A DNA stretch of 25,281 bases from Bacteroidales bacterium (GTDB lineage Bacteria > Bacteroidota > Bacteroidia > Bacteroidales > UBA7960): contig SKYG01000041.1 of NCBI GenBank assembly GCA_007128045.1, positions 1 through 25,281 on the forward strand, written 5' to 3'. The notes beneath the pieces are model-generated. The model did no database searches. It was given only the letters and a program-made list of their open reading frames with translations, and was not told where the DNA came from. A program made the translations under genes and the position numbers. Of this stretch, positions 5,809-13,603 are shown in pieces (the first letter of the stretch is position 1; each line of letters begins with the position of its first letter).

Positions 5809-7398
5809 ATGCAACCATTGATTGAAGAAGGATATTTTGTGTTGTTTTTAATTATTACTCTCGGAATAGTAATTGGAAATATTAGGTACCGGGGGGTGTC
5901 GCTTGACCTGTCCGCTGTAATATTTGTTGCCCTGTTGCTTGGGCATTTTGGGTTTATGGTACCTGAAGTATTTCAGACCATCGGACTGTTATTTTTTATT
6001 TTTACCATTGGCATACAAGCTGGACCGGGATTTTTCGATGCCTTCAAAAAGTTTGGCCGTAAATTGCTGATATTATGCCTGATATTGGTAGGATCAGCAG
6101 CTGGGATCAGTTTGTTGCTGATTAAAGCATTAGAAATTGAAACCTACCTGGGTGTTGGCATTTTCAATGGCGCGCTTACCAGCACACCTGGCCTTGCCGC
6201 TGCCATAGATATTACTGGTTCGCCATTGGCCTCTATCGGTTACGGTGTTGCCTACCCCGCAGGAGCTCTGCTCGCGATATTGGTAATACATATTCTGCCA
6301 CTGGTCTTTAACGTTGACATGAAGGGCGAGGACAAAAAGTTCCTTCAAGAAGTCTCGGAAGATTTTCCGGAAGTGAAAAGCCAGGTATTTGTAGTTGAAA
6401 ACAAAAACATCCATGGAAAAACCTTGAAGGAGCTGGAAATAAGAACGATGACCAAGGCAGTTATTTCCAGGGTTAAGCATGGTGATCTGGCATCAACACC
6501 TGACGCCAGCACACGATTATTTCTGGGAGACCTGGTAAAAATGGTTGGCACCGGAGAATCTCTCCACAAAGCAGAACTAATGATTGGTTCAAAAACAGAT
6601 AAGGATATTCCTCTGGCCCAACAATTTGATGTTAGTTGGGTCTTGGTAACCAATAAGGATGCTATTAATAAAAGTCTCCAGTCATTGAACCTTACTGCAT
6701 GGTATGGTGCTACAATCACCAGAATACGTCGCAGCAGCATCGATTTAAGCCCCAGGGGAAGCAGCAGGCTTCGTTTTGGAGATAAGGTCTTACTGGCCTG
6801 CGACAAAGAGAATATGCCCAAGGTAATGAATATCCTGGGCAACAATGAAAAACGACTGAAAGAGACCGATTTCCTTCCAATTAGTCTGGGGATAATGATT
6901 GGCGTTATGTTAGGTGTTGTTCGTTTGCCTTTCTTCGGATTGTTCGAATTTTCTCTCGGGCTCACAGGTGGTGTTCTCATTGCAGCTATTTTGCTCAGTA
7001 AATTGGGTAAGACCGGACCAATTATCTGGACGATGTCGAGTAGTGGCAATCAATTATTAAGAAAACTCGGACTTCTCATGTTCCTTGCTGCTGTCGGGAC
7101 ACATGCAGGAGCAGATATCGGATATACCCTTGCTGCCAATGGATTGAAACTGCTTTGGGTCGGCATGGCAATTACTGTTTTCCCGATGTTTATAACGGCA
7201 GTTGTTGGTCACTTAATCATGCGCATTAATTTTTCCACCCTGCTCGGAGTGATAGCCGGAAGTATGACCAGCACCCCCGGACTTGCAGCAGCAGACACCA
7301 AAACATCAACAGAGGCAGCTTCAGTAGCCTACGCCTCTGTCTATCCTGTAGCACTGGTGCTAATGATTGTATTCTCACAGATACTTAGCGCACTGTAG
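5809..7398 (+). CDS. AspT/YidE/YbjL-family transporter with two TrkA-C domains
   Basis: This 529-residue inner-membrane protein has the duplicated layout of the aspartate:alanine exchanger (AAE) family. An N-terminal block of about five helices (residues 9-170) is followed by two cytoplasmic TrkA-C (RCK_C) domains (about 190-260 and 272-345) and a second block of helices (about 355-529). Each membrane half carries the same signature, GALTSTPGLAAA at about 121 and GSMTSTPGLAAA at about 484. The RCK_C domains show the usual IHGKTLKELEI and LRFGDKVLLAC endings. The family exchanges amino acids or carboxylates; the substrate here cannot be told and most homologues are uncharacterised. It stands alone after a divergent intergenic region, and its stop is 27 nt before a palindromic operator-like pair. 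Confidence 0.88.
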   Translation: MQPLIEEGYFVLFLIITLGIVIGNIRYRGVSLDLSAVIFVALLLGHFGFMVPEVFQTIGLLFFIFTIGIQAGPGFFDAFKKFGRKLLILCLILVGSAAGISLLLIKALEIETYLGVGIFNGALTSTPGLAAAIDITGSPLASIGYGVAYPAGALLAILVIHILPLVFNVDMKGEDKKFLQEVSEDFPEVKSQVFVVENKNIHGKTLKELEIRTMTKAVISRVKHGDLASTPDASTRLFLGDLVKMVGTGESLHKAELMIGSKTDKDIPLAQQFDVSWVLVTNKDAINKSLQSLNLTAWYGATITRIRRSSIDLSPRGSSRLRFGDKVLLACDKENMPKVMNILGNNEKRLKETDFLPISLGIMIGVMLGVVRLPFFGLFEFSLGLTGGVLIAAILLSKLGKTGPIIWTMSSSGNQLLRKLGLLMFLAAVGTHAGADIGYTLAANGLKLLWVGMAITVFPMFITAVVGHLIMRINFSTLLGVIAGSMTSTPGLAAADTKTSTEAASVAYASVYPVALVLMIVFSQILSAL

Positions 7399-7426
7399 AA
7401 AGTTGGGGGGAAAATTCACAAAAGAT

Positions 7427-7462
7427 TGTTCAAATATGTACATAGTTGTTCAAATATGAACA
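7427..7462. promoter_or_regulatory. Twin 16-bp palindromic operator-like sites, 20 bp apart
   Basis: Site 1 is TGTTCA-AATA-TGTACA (7427-7442) and site 2 is TGTTCA-AATA-TGAACA (7447-7462). Site 2 is a perfect dyad and site 1 has one mismatch. The identical half-sites start exactly 20 bp apart, about two helical turns, so a pair of dimeric regulators could bind on the same DNA face. The sites end 102 nt upstream of the PQQ-like gene and 27-64 nt after the transporter stop. The regulator is unknown. Confidence 0.55.
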
Positions 7463-7564
7463 CCAGGATTCTCAACAATAAATACCTCCTACCAACCTAT
7501 ATCCCTGTATTGCAATTATTTAAAATGTAAGGCACGGTAGTTGAAATATATCTAAGTAAAAAAT

Positions 7565-8836
7565 ATGAGATACATGATCACTAAAATAGTTAGAAAAGGC
7601 CTTGTCCTTATTTTATCAGGGTTGCTGCTACCTGTATCCGGTGTGCTTGTTGCACAGGAACCAGTTACATCAGACTGGCATCAGTTTCGTGGAAGCAACA
7701 GAAATGGTTCTGTGGCTGTAGATTATGATTTTTCAACCCATCCGGTAACTGAACCCGTCATTTTATGGAAAAAAGAAATTGGCTCAGGATTTTCGGAGCT
7801 GGTGGTTTCTGACGGTATGGTATACACCATGACAGGTGAAATGATTGACAGTATCTCGGGCAGGGAATTTCTTGTATGCTATGCATTGCTTACCGGTGAG
7901 GAAATCTGGAGGGTTGAAATAGATGATATTTTTATTGATGTAGACGATTGGGGTGATGGACCAAGATCGACTCCTGCAGTTGATGATCACAATATTTTCT
8001 GCTTTAGCGCATCAGGGAAACTGGTTTCTGTATCCAAAGCAAATGGTAAGAAGCGATGGAGCACAGACTTCGTGAGCCTATACGGTAGCACCCGCCCACG
8101 CTGGGGATATTCAACATCTCCATTACTGATCGATAATATGGTCATTATGGAAGTTGGTGGAGTGGAATCCATGGGTTTTGCGGCCTTTAGTAAAGATGAT
8201 GGAGATATTATATGGGCAGCGGAAACAATTACTGCAGCGTATAATTCGCCAATTAGCGTGAATATTGATGGTGAAACACAGATCATATTTGCCAATGCTT
8301 CCAAACTTTTTTCTTTCAGCCCCTCTGGAAATCTGTTATGGACATTCGACATGCCTGTCAGATCACCCATGGCCTCTCCCCTGTTTATTGAACCTGATAT
8401 GCTTTTCGTTTCCGCAGCCAACGATGCCGGTAGCTTTATCATAAAAATCAATGATAATGATCCCGAACTGGTAATGACCAGCAATCAAATGCGTAATGAC
8501 TGGAGTTCATCTTCTTATAAAGATGGGTACATATATGGGTTTAATGTGGCTACATTGCTATGTATGGATGCAGAATCTGGTGAACGAAAATGGCTGAAGC
8601 GGGGATTTGGGAAAGGCAGCCTTATGATGGCAGGAAACATGCTATTTGTATTGTCTGACCAGGGAGCCATTACCATGGTTGAAGCCACCCCTGATGAATA
8701 CAAGGAGGTTGCCTCCTTTGATGTACTTGAAGGGCGTTCATGGACAGCCCCTTCTTACTCCAATGGCAAACTGTTTGTCAGAAACCTAACCCACATGGTT
8801 TGCATTGACCTCTTTCCTGATAATACCGCCATGTAA
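7565..8836 (+). CDS. Secreted PQQ-like beta-propeller protein
   Basis: This 423-residue protein has a signal peptide (basic start, hydrophobic core GLVLILSGLLLPVSGVLV, probable cleavage near VLVA-QEP, about residue 30). The mature part opens with DWHQFRGSNRNGSV, the typical entry of PQQ-like (BamB/WD-like) propellers. Blades follow with recurrent G-x-x-x-W strands: TGEEIWRVEI (about 118), NGKKRWSTDF (about 161), DGDIIWAAET (about 217), SGNLLWTFDM (about 254) and SGERKWLKRG (about 339). No dehydrogenase motifs or PQQ ligands are evident, so the fold may serve binding or scaffolding in the periplasm or outside the cell. Function unknown. ATG 7565 is used; ATG 7574 is also possible. A twin dyad site lies about 100 nt upstream. 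Confidence 0.85.
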   Translation: MRYMITKIVRKGLVLILSGLLLPVSGVLVAQEPVTSDWHQFRGSNRNGSVAVDYDFSTHPVTEPVILWKKEIGSGFSELVVSDGMVYTMTGEMIDSISGREFLVCYALLTGEEIWRVEIDDIFIDVDDWGDGPRSTPAVDDHNIFCFSASGKLVSVSKANGKKRWSTDFVSLYGSTRPRWGYSTSPLLIDNMVIMEVGGVESMGFAAFSKDDGDIIWAAETITAAYNSPISVNIDGETQIIFANASKLFSFSPSGNLLWTFDMPVRSPMASPLFIEPDMLFVSAANDAGSFIIKINDNDPELVMTSNQMRNDWSSSSYKDGYIYGFNVATLLCMDAESGERKWLKRGFGKGSLMMAGNMLFVLSDQGAITMVEATPDEYKEVASFDVLEGRSWTAPSYSNGKLFVRNLTHMVCIDLFPDNTAM

Positions 8837-8871
8837 CATGTTTGACGCACATGGGTATGATTATGGGTTCC

Positions 8872-8911
8872 TTTTTGACTTTCTGACTTTCTGACTTTCT
8901 GACATTTCGAC
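8872..8911 (+). repeat. 8-nt tandem repeat (TTTCTGAC) between two secreted-protein genes
   Basis: Five contiguous 8-nt units: TTTTTGAC, three perfect TTTCTGAC, then ATTTCGAC. The array fills much of the 99-nt gap and ends 24 nt before the next start codon. Same period as the AGTTGAGG-type arrays but a different unit. Confidence 0.9.
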
Positions 8912-8935
8912 AAATTATAAATACAATCAATTCCC

Positions 8936-10147
8936 ATGAGACTAACTTCGCTGACATTACTTGTCTTACTATTTTTGCAGTTTACGTCATCTCTTGCAAC
9001 TGCATGTGTATCTGACGATAGTGATCGACCAGATACAATCATCGAGAAACATATTGCAGCACATGGCGGGGTAGAGAAACTCTCGTCTGTACATTCAATG
9101 AAACTCACAGGAGACTTTACCAGCTTCAGCGTCGTCCATGATTTCGTAACCATAAAAACATCGGACGGATGGTTCTACAGCACTTATAACCTAGGCAAAC
9201 ACAGGGTAACAGAAGGATATGACGGCGACGTCTTCTGGACCATCGATCCCTGGCAAGGCTTTGATTTCCCAAGGAAGATCAACCAGGTGGAGAAACATGT
9301 GATTATGCAAAAAGCTGACCTGATAACTCCATTCTTTATGTGGAAAGAAAAAAACTATGAAGTCCGTTTTCTTGGCAGGGAAGATATTGATGGTATGGAG
9401 ATGAATGTATTGGAGCTGACACGGCCGGGAATGCCTGCAGAGACCTGGTATATCAATTCCAACACTTCTCTCGCTTACAAATACCATTCACAATGGGTAG
9501 ATTTTACATATCCCATGCAAGCAGAAACCTATTTTGATGATTACAGGGAAGTGGATGGATTGGTCATGCCATTTTACACGGAACAAACCTTCAGCACCAG
9601 GCACAGGATTACACAAATTAAAGAAGTGCTGATTAACTCCAACCTGGATGAACGTATCTTTAGGATGCCGTCATGTAAGTATATGGATAAATTAGCCATG
9701 CTAGACGGAACCTGGGATGTTGACGTACAGGTTATGACCAGGCAAGGCAGTTGGCATGAGATAGGAACAGTTCATTCAACTTTTTGCTTTATGGACAGGA
9801 ACAGACTACAGGGAAATATATCCTATGATATGGCCTTTCCGGCATCTAATGACTTCATATTCTCATACAACAAGCGTACCGACCAGTATCAGCTCATACA
9901 ATTCAGCGAGCTTTTTTCTGTCACAGAGTTGTTTCAAGGTTCATTCACCAACAATAAACTGATCCTTGATAACCTCCCTGAAGAAGGCGCGGTAAACAGC
10001 CATTCCGAAACCGGCAATCAACGTGCTTACACGCGGTATATCATTTCTTTGGATACAATGGAGGCAATAACTATTGAAAGAAAACAATCAACGGACAGGG
10101 GAGAAAACTGGAGGGATGCTGAAAAATTAACGCTGACAAGACATTGA
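8936..10147 (+). CDS. Secreted protein of unknown function, two beta-rich domains
   Basis: I do not recognise a named family with certainty. The 403-residue product has a signal peptide (MRLTSLTLLVLLFLQF, cleavage near residues 22-24). The following cysteine (LATAC) gives only a weak lipobox. Residues about 34-250 look like the LolA/outer-membrane-sorting type of half-barrel: IIEKHIAAHGGVEKLSSVHS, then YDGDVFWTIDPWQG, YEVRFLGREDIDGMEMNVLE and YFDDYREVDGLVMPF. Residues about 255-403 look like a DUF1579-type lipocalin-like unit (LAMLDGTWDVDVQV through YNKRTDQYQLIQFSE to RKQSTDRGENWRDAEKLTLTR). It follows the PQQ-like gene on the same strand and may be co-expressed, although an 8-nt repeat separates them. 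Periplasmic or envelope location is likely. Confidence 0.7.
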   Translation: MRLTSLTLLVLLFLQFTSSLATACVSDDSDRPDTIIEKHIAAHGGVEKLSSVHSMKLTGDFTSFSVVHDFVTIKTSDGWFYSTYNLGKHRVTEGYDGDVFWTIDPWQGFDFPRKINQVEKHVIMQKADLITPFFMWKEKNYEVRFLGREDIDGMEMNVLELTRPGMPAETWYINSNTSLAYKYHSQWVDFTYPMQAETYFDDYREVDGLVMPFYTEQTFSTRHRITQIKEVLINSNLDERIFRMPSCKYMDKLAMLDGTWDVDVQVMTRQGSWHEIGTVHSTFCFMDRNRLQGNISYDMAFPASNDFIFSYNKRTDQYQLIQFSELFSVTELFQGSFTNNKLILDNLPEEGAVNSHSETGNQRAYTRYIISLDTMEAITIERKQSTDRGENWRDAEKLTLTRH

Positions 10148-10184
10148 ATCAAGCCTGGCAAGAGAAGATATATCCAAAAATTTG

Positions 10185-10192
10185 TATGTTTG
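10185..10192 (+). promoter_or_regulatory. Candidate -7 box for the NimA-like gene
   Basis: The sequence TATGTTTG fully matches TAnnTTTG. Transcription would start near 10198-10200, only about 10 nt before ATG 10209. This favours ATG 10209 over upstream non-ATG starts in the same frame. The -33 element is unclear. Confidence 0.35.
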
Positions 10193-10208
10193 CAAAAAAC
10201 CTTTTGCC

Positions 10209-10670
10209 ATGGCCAATAGAATGACCAACGACCCTAAGATCATCCAAAAGATCATTGATGCATGTGAAGCTTGTTATGTTGGGATGATAGATCAGGAAAA
10301 CAAACCTTATGTTCTGCCGTTCAATTTTGGTTTTGAGGAAGGTATCATATACCTGCACTCCGCAATGACCGGGAAAAAAATTGACATACTAAAGAATAAT
10401 CCGAATGTCTGTATTAGCTTTAGTACCGACCATCAATTGTTTCACCGGCACGAACCCGTTGCATGCAGTTACGGCATGAAGTACCGCAGTGTATTGGCTT
10501 ATGGAGCAATAAGCTTTATTGATGATTATGACGAGAAAGTCAGGATATTGAATATAATCATGCGTAAATATACCGGCCGGGAATTTGAATACAACCCCCC
10601 CGCTGTTAACAATGTTTGTATTTACAAACTTGCCCCCTCCAGGATCGAAGGCAAAGAATCAGGATACTGA
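10209..10670 (+). CDS. Pyridoxamine 5'-phosphate oxidase-fold flavoprotein (NimA-like)
   Basis: This is a 153-residue cytoplasmic protein with the split-barrel FMN-binding fold. Visible features are ACEACYVGMIDQENKPYVLP (about 18-37), then NFGFEEGIIYLHSAMTGKK (about 39-57), which matches the usual phosphate/flavin-binding HSAxxGxK stretch, ILKNNPNVCISFS (about 60-72), and SVLAYGAISFIDDYDEKVRI. Relatives include NimA-type nitroimidazole-resistance reductases and flavin or haem-binding proteins; the reaction here is unknown and resistance should not be assumed. Start ATG 10209 fits the conserved N-terminus, whereas upstream in-frame codons lie within the candidate promoter. It is convergent with the PAP2 gene, with an 8-nt repeat between the stops. 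Confidence 0.82.
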   Translation: MANRMTNDPKIIQKIIDACEACYVGMIDQENKPYVLPFNFGFEEGIIYLHSAMTGKKIDILKNNPNVCISFSTDHQLFHRHEPVACSYGMKYRSVLAYGAISFIDDYDEKVRILNIIMRKYTGREFEYNPPAVNNVCIYKLAPSRIEGKESGY

Positions 10671-10675
10671 AGAAC

Positions 10676-10703
10676 GTTGAGTTGTTGAGTTGTTGAGTTG
10701 TTT
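10676..10703 (+). repeat. 8-nt tandem repeat (GTTGAGTT) between convergent stops
   Basis: Three perfect units GTTGAGTT (10676-10699) and a partial unit fill the 31-nt gap between the NimA-like stop (10668-10670) and the PAP2 stop (10702-10704). The unit is one of the AGTTG family also seen beside the photolyase. Confidence 0.88.
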
Positions 10704-11277
10704 AGGCGTTGGGCGGGTTAATGATCTGAAGTGTTTTTTGCCAAAAGAAGAAGACCATATAACCAATTCCAGTTCCCAGCAGGGCGCCAAAGATGACGTC
10801 TCCCGGATAATGAACGCCCAAATATATCCGGCTATAGCCATTTAATATAGCATACAATAGCATCACCGGCACCACAAACCGGAAGCGCTCTTTTAGCAGC
10901 CCGATTACAAAAACAGCAACTGCGAATGTATTGGCTGCATGAGATGAGACAAACCCATATCTGCCTCCACATTTTCCCCGTACAATATGAACAAGTCCTT
11001 CAAGTTCCGGTTCATGACATGGTCTGAACCGCATAAAAGTATTTTTGATAAACACAGAGGATTGGTCGCTAAGGAACACCAACAGTGTAGCAAACAGTAT
11101 GAAAAGCAGCCCCTTCCACCTGTAGCGATAGATAACCAGAACCAATAAAAAGGCATAAAGTGGTACCCATGTATACTTGTAGCTTATGTAATGCATCAAC
11201 CAATCGAAGAAGTCATTATGCAATCCATTAAGAAACAGAAACAGTTGTTTATCAAGCTCCAGTAATAATTCAATCAT
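10702..11277 (-). CDS. PAP2-family membrane phosphatase
   Basis: This 191-residue integral membrane protein has about five or six helices. It carries the three motifs of the type 2 phosphatidic acid phosphatase family: KNTFMRFRP (about 78-86), FVSSHA (about 109-114, usual form PSGH, here SSH) and SRIYLGVHYPGD (about 149-160) with the catalytic histidine. Such enzymes remove phosphate from lipid phosphates, for example undecaprenyl pyrophosphate or phosphatidate; the exact substrate is not visible. ATG 11277 overlaps the obgE stop by 8 nt (ATGATTGA), which suggests translational coupling. An earlier ATG at 11298 lies deeper within obgE and is less likely. Last gene of the hpt-adk-obgE-PAP2 run. 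Confidence 0.9.
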   Translation of the reverse strand: MIELLLELDKQLFLFLNGLHNDFFDWLMHYISYKYTWVPLYAFLLVLVIYRYRWKGLLFILFATLLVFLSDQSSVFIKNTFMRFRPCHEPELEGLVHIVRGKCGGRYGFVSSHAANTFAVAVFVIGLLKERFRFVVPVMLLYAILNGYSRIYLGVHYPGDVIFGALLGTGIGYMVFFFWQKTLQIINPPNA

Positions 11278-12289
11278 CTTCAGAATCAAATTTATCATTC
11301 AAGGCTATCCACAGTAAGTCTTTTAGCTCCACCAAGCCCATGTTGGTATGTGATGAGATACAAGACAACGGAATGTCCGGTAAAGCCTTAGCTACTTTTT
11401 TCCTGAGCTTTGTCAGGTCTGAATCAGTCAGTAGATCACACTTAGTGATGGCCAGCACCTTATTTTTATCCAGAAGTTCCGGATTATACTCTTTTAGTTC
11501 ATGTAAGAGGATCAGGTATTCCTTTTCAATGTTCTCATTATCAGCAGGCACCATAAATAATAATGCAGAATTTCTTTCTATATGCCTGAGAAACCTGTGT
11601 CCCAAGCCTTTACCCTTATGCGCCCCTTCGATAATGCCAGGTATATCAGCCATCACGAATGATTGTTGGTCGCGATATGCGACAATACCAAGGTTTGGAA
11701 CGAGGGTGGTGAAAGGGTAATCAGCGATCACAGGCTTTGCAGCAGATACGACAGATAACAAGGTTGATTTTCCGGCATTGGGAAAACCAACGAGCCCCAC
11801 ATCGGCAAGGATTTTAAGTTCGAAGATCAGGTTATTCTCCTGACCCGCTTCACCGGGCTGTGCAAAGCGAGGTGTTTGGCGGGTGCTGGACTTAAAATGG
11901 GTATTTCCCTGGCCACCTCTGCCCCCGTGAAGCAACACCATTTTTTGGTCGTGCGACACAATCTCTCCTTTTATCTCACCGGTATCAGCATCTTTGATTA
12001 CGGTGCCAAGAGGAACTTCTATCCATGCATCTTTCCCACCCCCTCCTGTTCGCTGTTGTCTGCCTCCCGGCTTTCCTGCTTCCGCAATTACATGCCTGGT
12101 ATATTTCAGATGCAACAACGTCCATAATTGCCTGTTTCCTCTCACGATGACATGTCCACCCCTGCCACCATCCCCACCATCCGGTCCACCTTTCGGGATG
12201 AACTTCTCTCTGCGAAGGTGCGAAGATCCAGCCCCTCCTTTTCCGGAACGGCAATTAATCTTTACATAATCAATGAAGTTGGAATTCAT
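11270..12289 (-). CDS. obgE: GTPase Obg/CgtA
   Basis: This essential GTPase acts in 50S ribosome assembly and stress control. The 339-residue protein starts NFIDYVKINCRSGKGGAGS and has the glycine-rich Obg fold (GGPDGGDGGRGGHV about 34-47, GGRGGQGNTHFKSSTRQTP about 122-140). The G domain follows: G1 GFPNAGKST (168-176), switch YPFTT (191-195), G3 DIPG (215-218), G4 TKCD (282-285) and G5 SCISS (about 309). It ends soon after the G domain, so the variable C-terminal OCT domain is absent. ATG 12289 gives the usual N-terminus; the frame opens 7 codons earlier. It lies 72 nt after adk and overlaps the PAP2 start. Confidence 0.95.
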   Translation of the reverse strand: MNSNFIDYVKINCRSGKGGAGSSHLRREKFIPKGGPDGGDGGRGGHVIVRGNRQLWTLLHLKYTRHVIAEAGKPGGRQQRTGGGGKDAWIEVPLGTVIKDADTGEIKGEIVSHDQKMVLLHGGRGGQGNTHFKSSTRQTPRFAQPGEAGQENNLIFELKILADVGLVGFPNAGKSTLLSVVSAAKPVIADYPFTTLVPNLGIVAYRDQQSFVMADIPGIIEGAHKGKGLGHRFLRHIERNSALLFMVPADNENIEKEYLILLHELKEYNPELLDKNKVLAITKCDLLTDSDLTKLRKKVAKALPDIPLSCISSHTNMGLVELKDLLWIALNDKFDSEDD

Positions 12290-12361
12290 GTATAGGCAGT
12301 TTATAGGCACTACCGCGAAAATCTGAGGGATAGTGTTCAGCGAAGCATCATGATTATTTAC

Positions 12362-12964
12362 CTAGTTCACCTCAACAAGCACTTCCTTATTCAACAGGTA
12401 GGTGTCAATAGCCAAAGTAATCTTTTCAAATACCTTTTCGACAGGATCCATGCCGTTAATTCTGACAAGCTTTCCCTGATTACTGTAATATGAGACCAAT
12501 GGGAGTGACTGAGATTTATAGACTTCTATTCGTTTCCAAATAACTTCTTCGTTGTCGTCACTACGGCCAGAATCCTCAGCCCTACCCAACAACCTCTTCA
12601 GCAATTCATCTTCCCTGACATCAACAGATATCACAATATTTACAGGCATTTCATTACATATCAACATATTATCAAGCATCTCTGCCTGATTTAATGTGCG
12701 TGGGAACCCATCAAATACGAAACCGGATCGATCGCAATTCTTCTTTACCGTATGCTGAAGTTCGCGGATAACAATATCATCGGGAACAAGCATTCCATTG
12801 TCTATATACTTAGCGATTTCTTTGCCGAGTTTTGTTTGCCGCTTCATCTCATCCCGAAGCAGATCTCCGGTTGATATATGTTTAAGATGATACTTTTCAA
12901 CAATCTTGGCAGATTGGGTGCCCTTTCCTGAACCAGGAGGGCCAAATATGATAATGTTCAGCAT
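12362..12964 (-). CDS. adk: Adenylate kinase
   Basis: The enzyme interconverts ATP + AMP and 2 ADP in the cytoplasm. The 200-residue product shows the P-loop GPPGSGKGT (8-16), the AMP-binding STGDLLRDE (31-39), FVFDGFPRTLNQAE (82-95) and the LID entry LLGRAEDSGRSDDNEE (125-140). The LID is the short, zinc-free form without the Cys4 site. ATG 12964 starts three residues before the first beta strand, as is usual. It lies 37 nt after hpt and 72 nt before obgE, consistent with one transcript for purine salvage and nucleotide balance. Confidence 0.96.
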   Translation of the reverse strand: MLNIIIFGPPGSGKGTQSAKIVEKYHLKHISTGDLLRDEMKRQTKLGKEIAKYIDNGMLVPDDIVIRELQHTVKKNCDRSGFVFDGFPRTLNQAEMLDNMLICNEMPVNIVISVDVREDELLKRLLGRAEDSGRSDDNEEVIWKRIEVYKSQSLPLVSYYSNQGKLVRINGMDPVEKVFEKITLAIDTYLLNKEVLVEVN

Positions 12965-13001
12965 GGCTTTCTTTTTTAATAAATAATAGACAGCAAGTCA
13001 A

Positions 13002-13541
13002 TTATTCCACAACTATTTTATAAATATCCTTGAAATTCCTTCCAAGGCCATTGTAATCAAGACCATATCCAACAATGAAATCATTTGGGATCTTTATCCC
13101 GATATAATCCGGGTTGACATTGGTGCGCAATGCTGCAGGTTTAAGCAGGAATGTTGCAACACGAATTGAAGTAGGTTGATAGGTTTTCAAATCTTGTAAC
13201 AGTTGTGATATCGTAATTCCGGTATCAATAATATCCTCAAGTATGATCACATCTCTTCCGTTAATATCCTCATTCAATCCGATTAATGTCTTCACCTCTT
13301 CTGTGCTGGATGTGCCTCTGTACGAAGCAAGTTTGATAAAGCTTACCTGACATGCTCCTGAGTACTCCTTGAGCAGATCAGCGGCAAACATGAACGAACC
13401 ATTCAGAACGCATAAAAAAAGTGGTTCGGATTCTTTATAATCACGCATGATCTCTGAAGCCATTCGCTTAATGGCAGAAAGAATCTGTTCATAAGGTATT
13501 TCCTTGCTGAACAATTTATCTCCTACCTGTATACGACTCAT
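13002..13541 (-). CDS. hpt: Hypoxanthine phosphoribosyltransferase
   Basis: This cytoplasmic purine-salvage enzyme joins hypoxanthine (often guanine) to PRPP, giving IMP or GMP. The 179-residue protein has the conserved LFLCVLNGSFMFAADLL (about 41-57), the flexible-loop segment KLASYRGTSST (about 70-80), the PRPP-binding VIILEDIIDTGIT (98-110), and KIPNDFIVGYGLDYNGLGRN near the C-terminus. All are diagnostic for Hpt. It heads the hpt-adk-obgE-PAP2 run, with a good candidate promoter and a leader hairpin within 70 nt upstream. ATG 13541 starts the family N-terminus. Confidence 0.95.
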   Translation of the reverse strand: MSRIQVGDKLFSKEIPYEQILSAIKRMASEIMRDYKESEPLFLCVLNGSFMFAADLLKEYSGACQVSFIKLASYRGTSSTEEVKTLIGLNEDINGRDVIILEDIIDTGITISQLLQDLKTYQPTSIRVATFLLKPAALRTNVNPDYIGIKIPNDFIVGYGLDYNGLGRNFKDIYKIVVE

Positions 13542-13561
13542 AATAAATAGTTTATGTTACC

Positions 13562-13588
13562 AGGGAATCGTTTGTGTCGAGAATCCCT
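13562..13588 (-). promoter_or_regulatory. Hairpin in the hpt operon leader
   Basis: On the minus strand AGGGA-TTC-TCG (13588-13578) faces CGA-T-TCCCT (13570-13562) across a 7-nt loop. This gives a 5-bp plus 3-bp stem with a small internal loop. It would lie within the first 10-35 nt of the transcript from the candidate promoter at 13604-13611. No U-tract follows, so it is not a terminator; a role in mRNA stability or control is possible. Confidence 0.35.
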
Positions 13589-13603
13589 TATCGCTTCATT
13601 CTA

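Noticed and set aside
8999..9016. Lipoprotein signal (LATAC) in the secreted protein at 8936
   Set aside because: The -3 residue is Ala, not Leu/Val/Ile, so the lipobox is weak; ordinary signal peptidase cleavage is equally possible.
10209..10670. Calling the flavoprotein a nitroimidazole-resistance gene
   Set aside because: The split-barrel FMN fold is shared by many functions and nothing in the sequence shows nitroreductase specificity.
11985..12269. Open frames opposite and out of frame with the glycine-rich part of obgE
   Set aside because: They are by-products of the G/C-rich Gly repeats of the Obg fold; they have no family features and obgE itself is certain.
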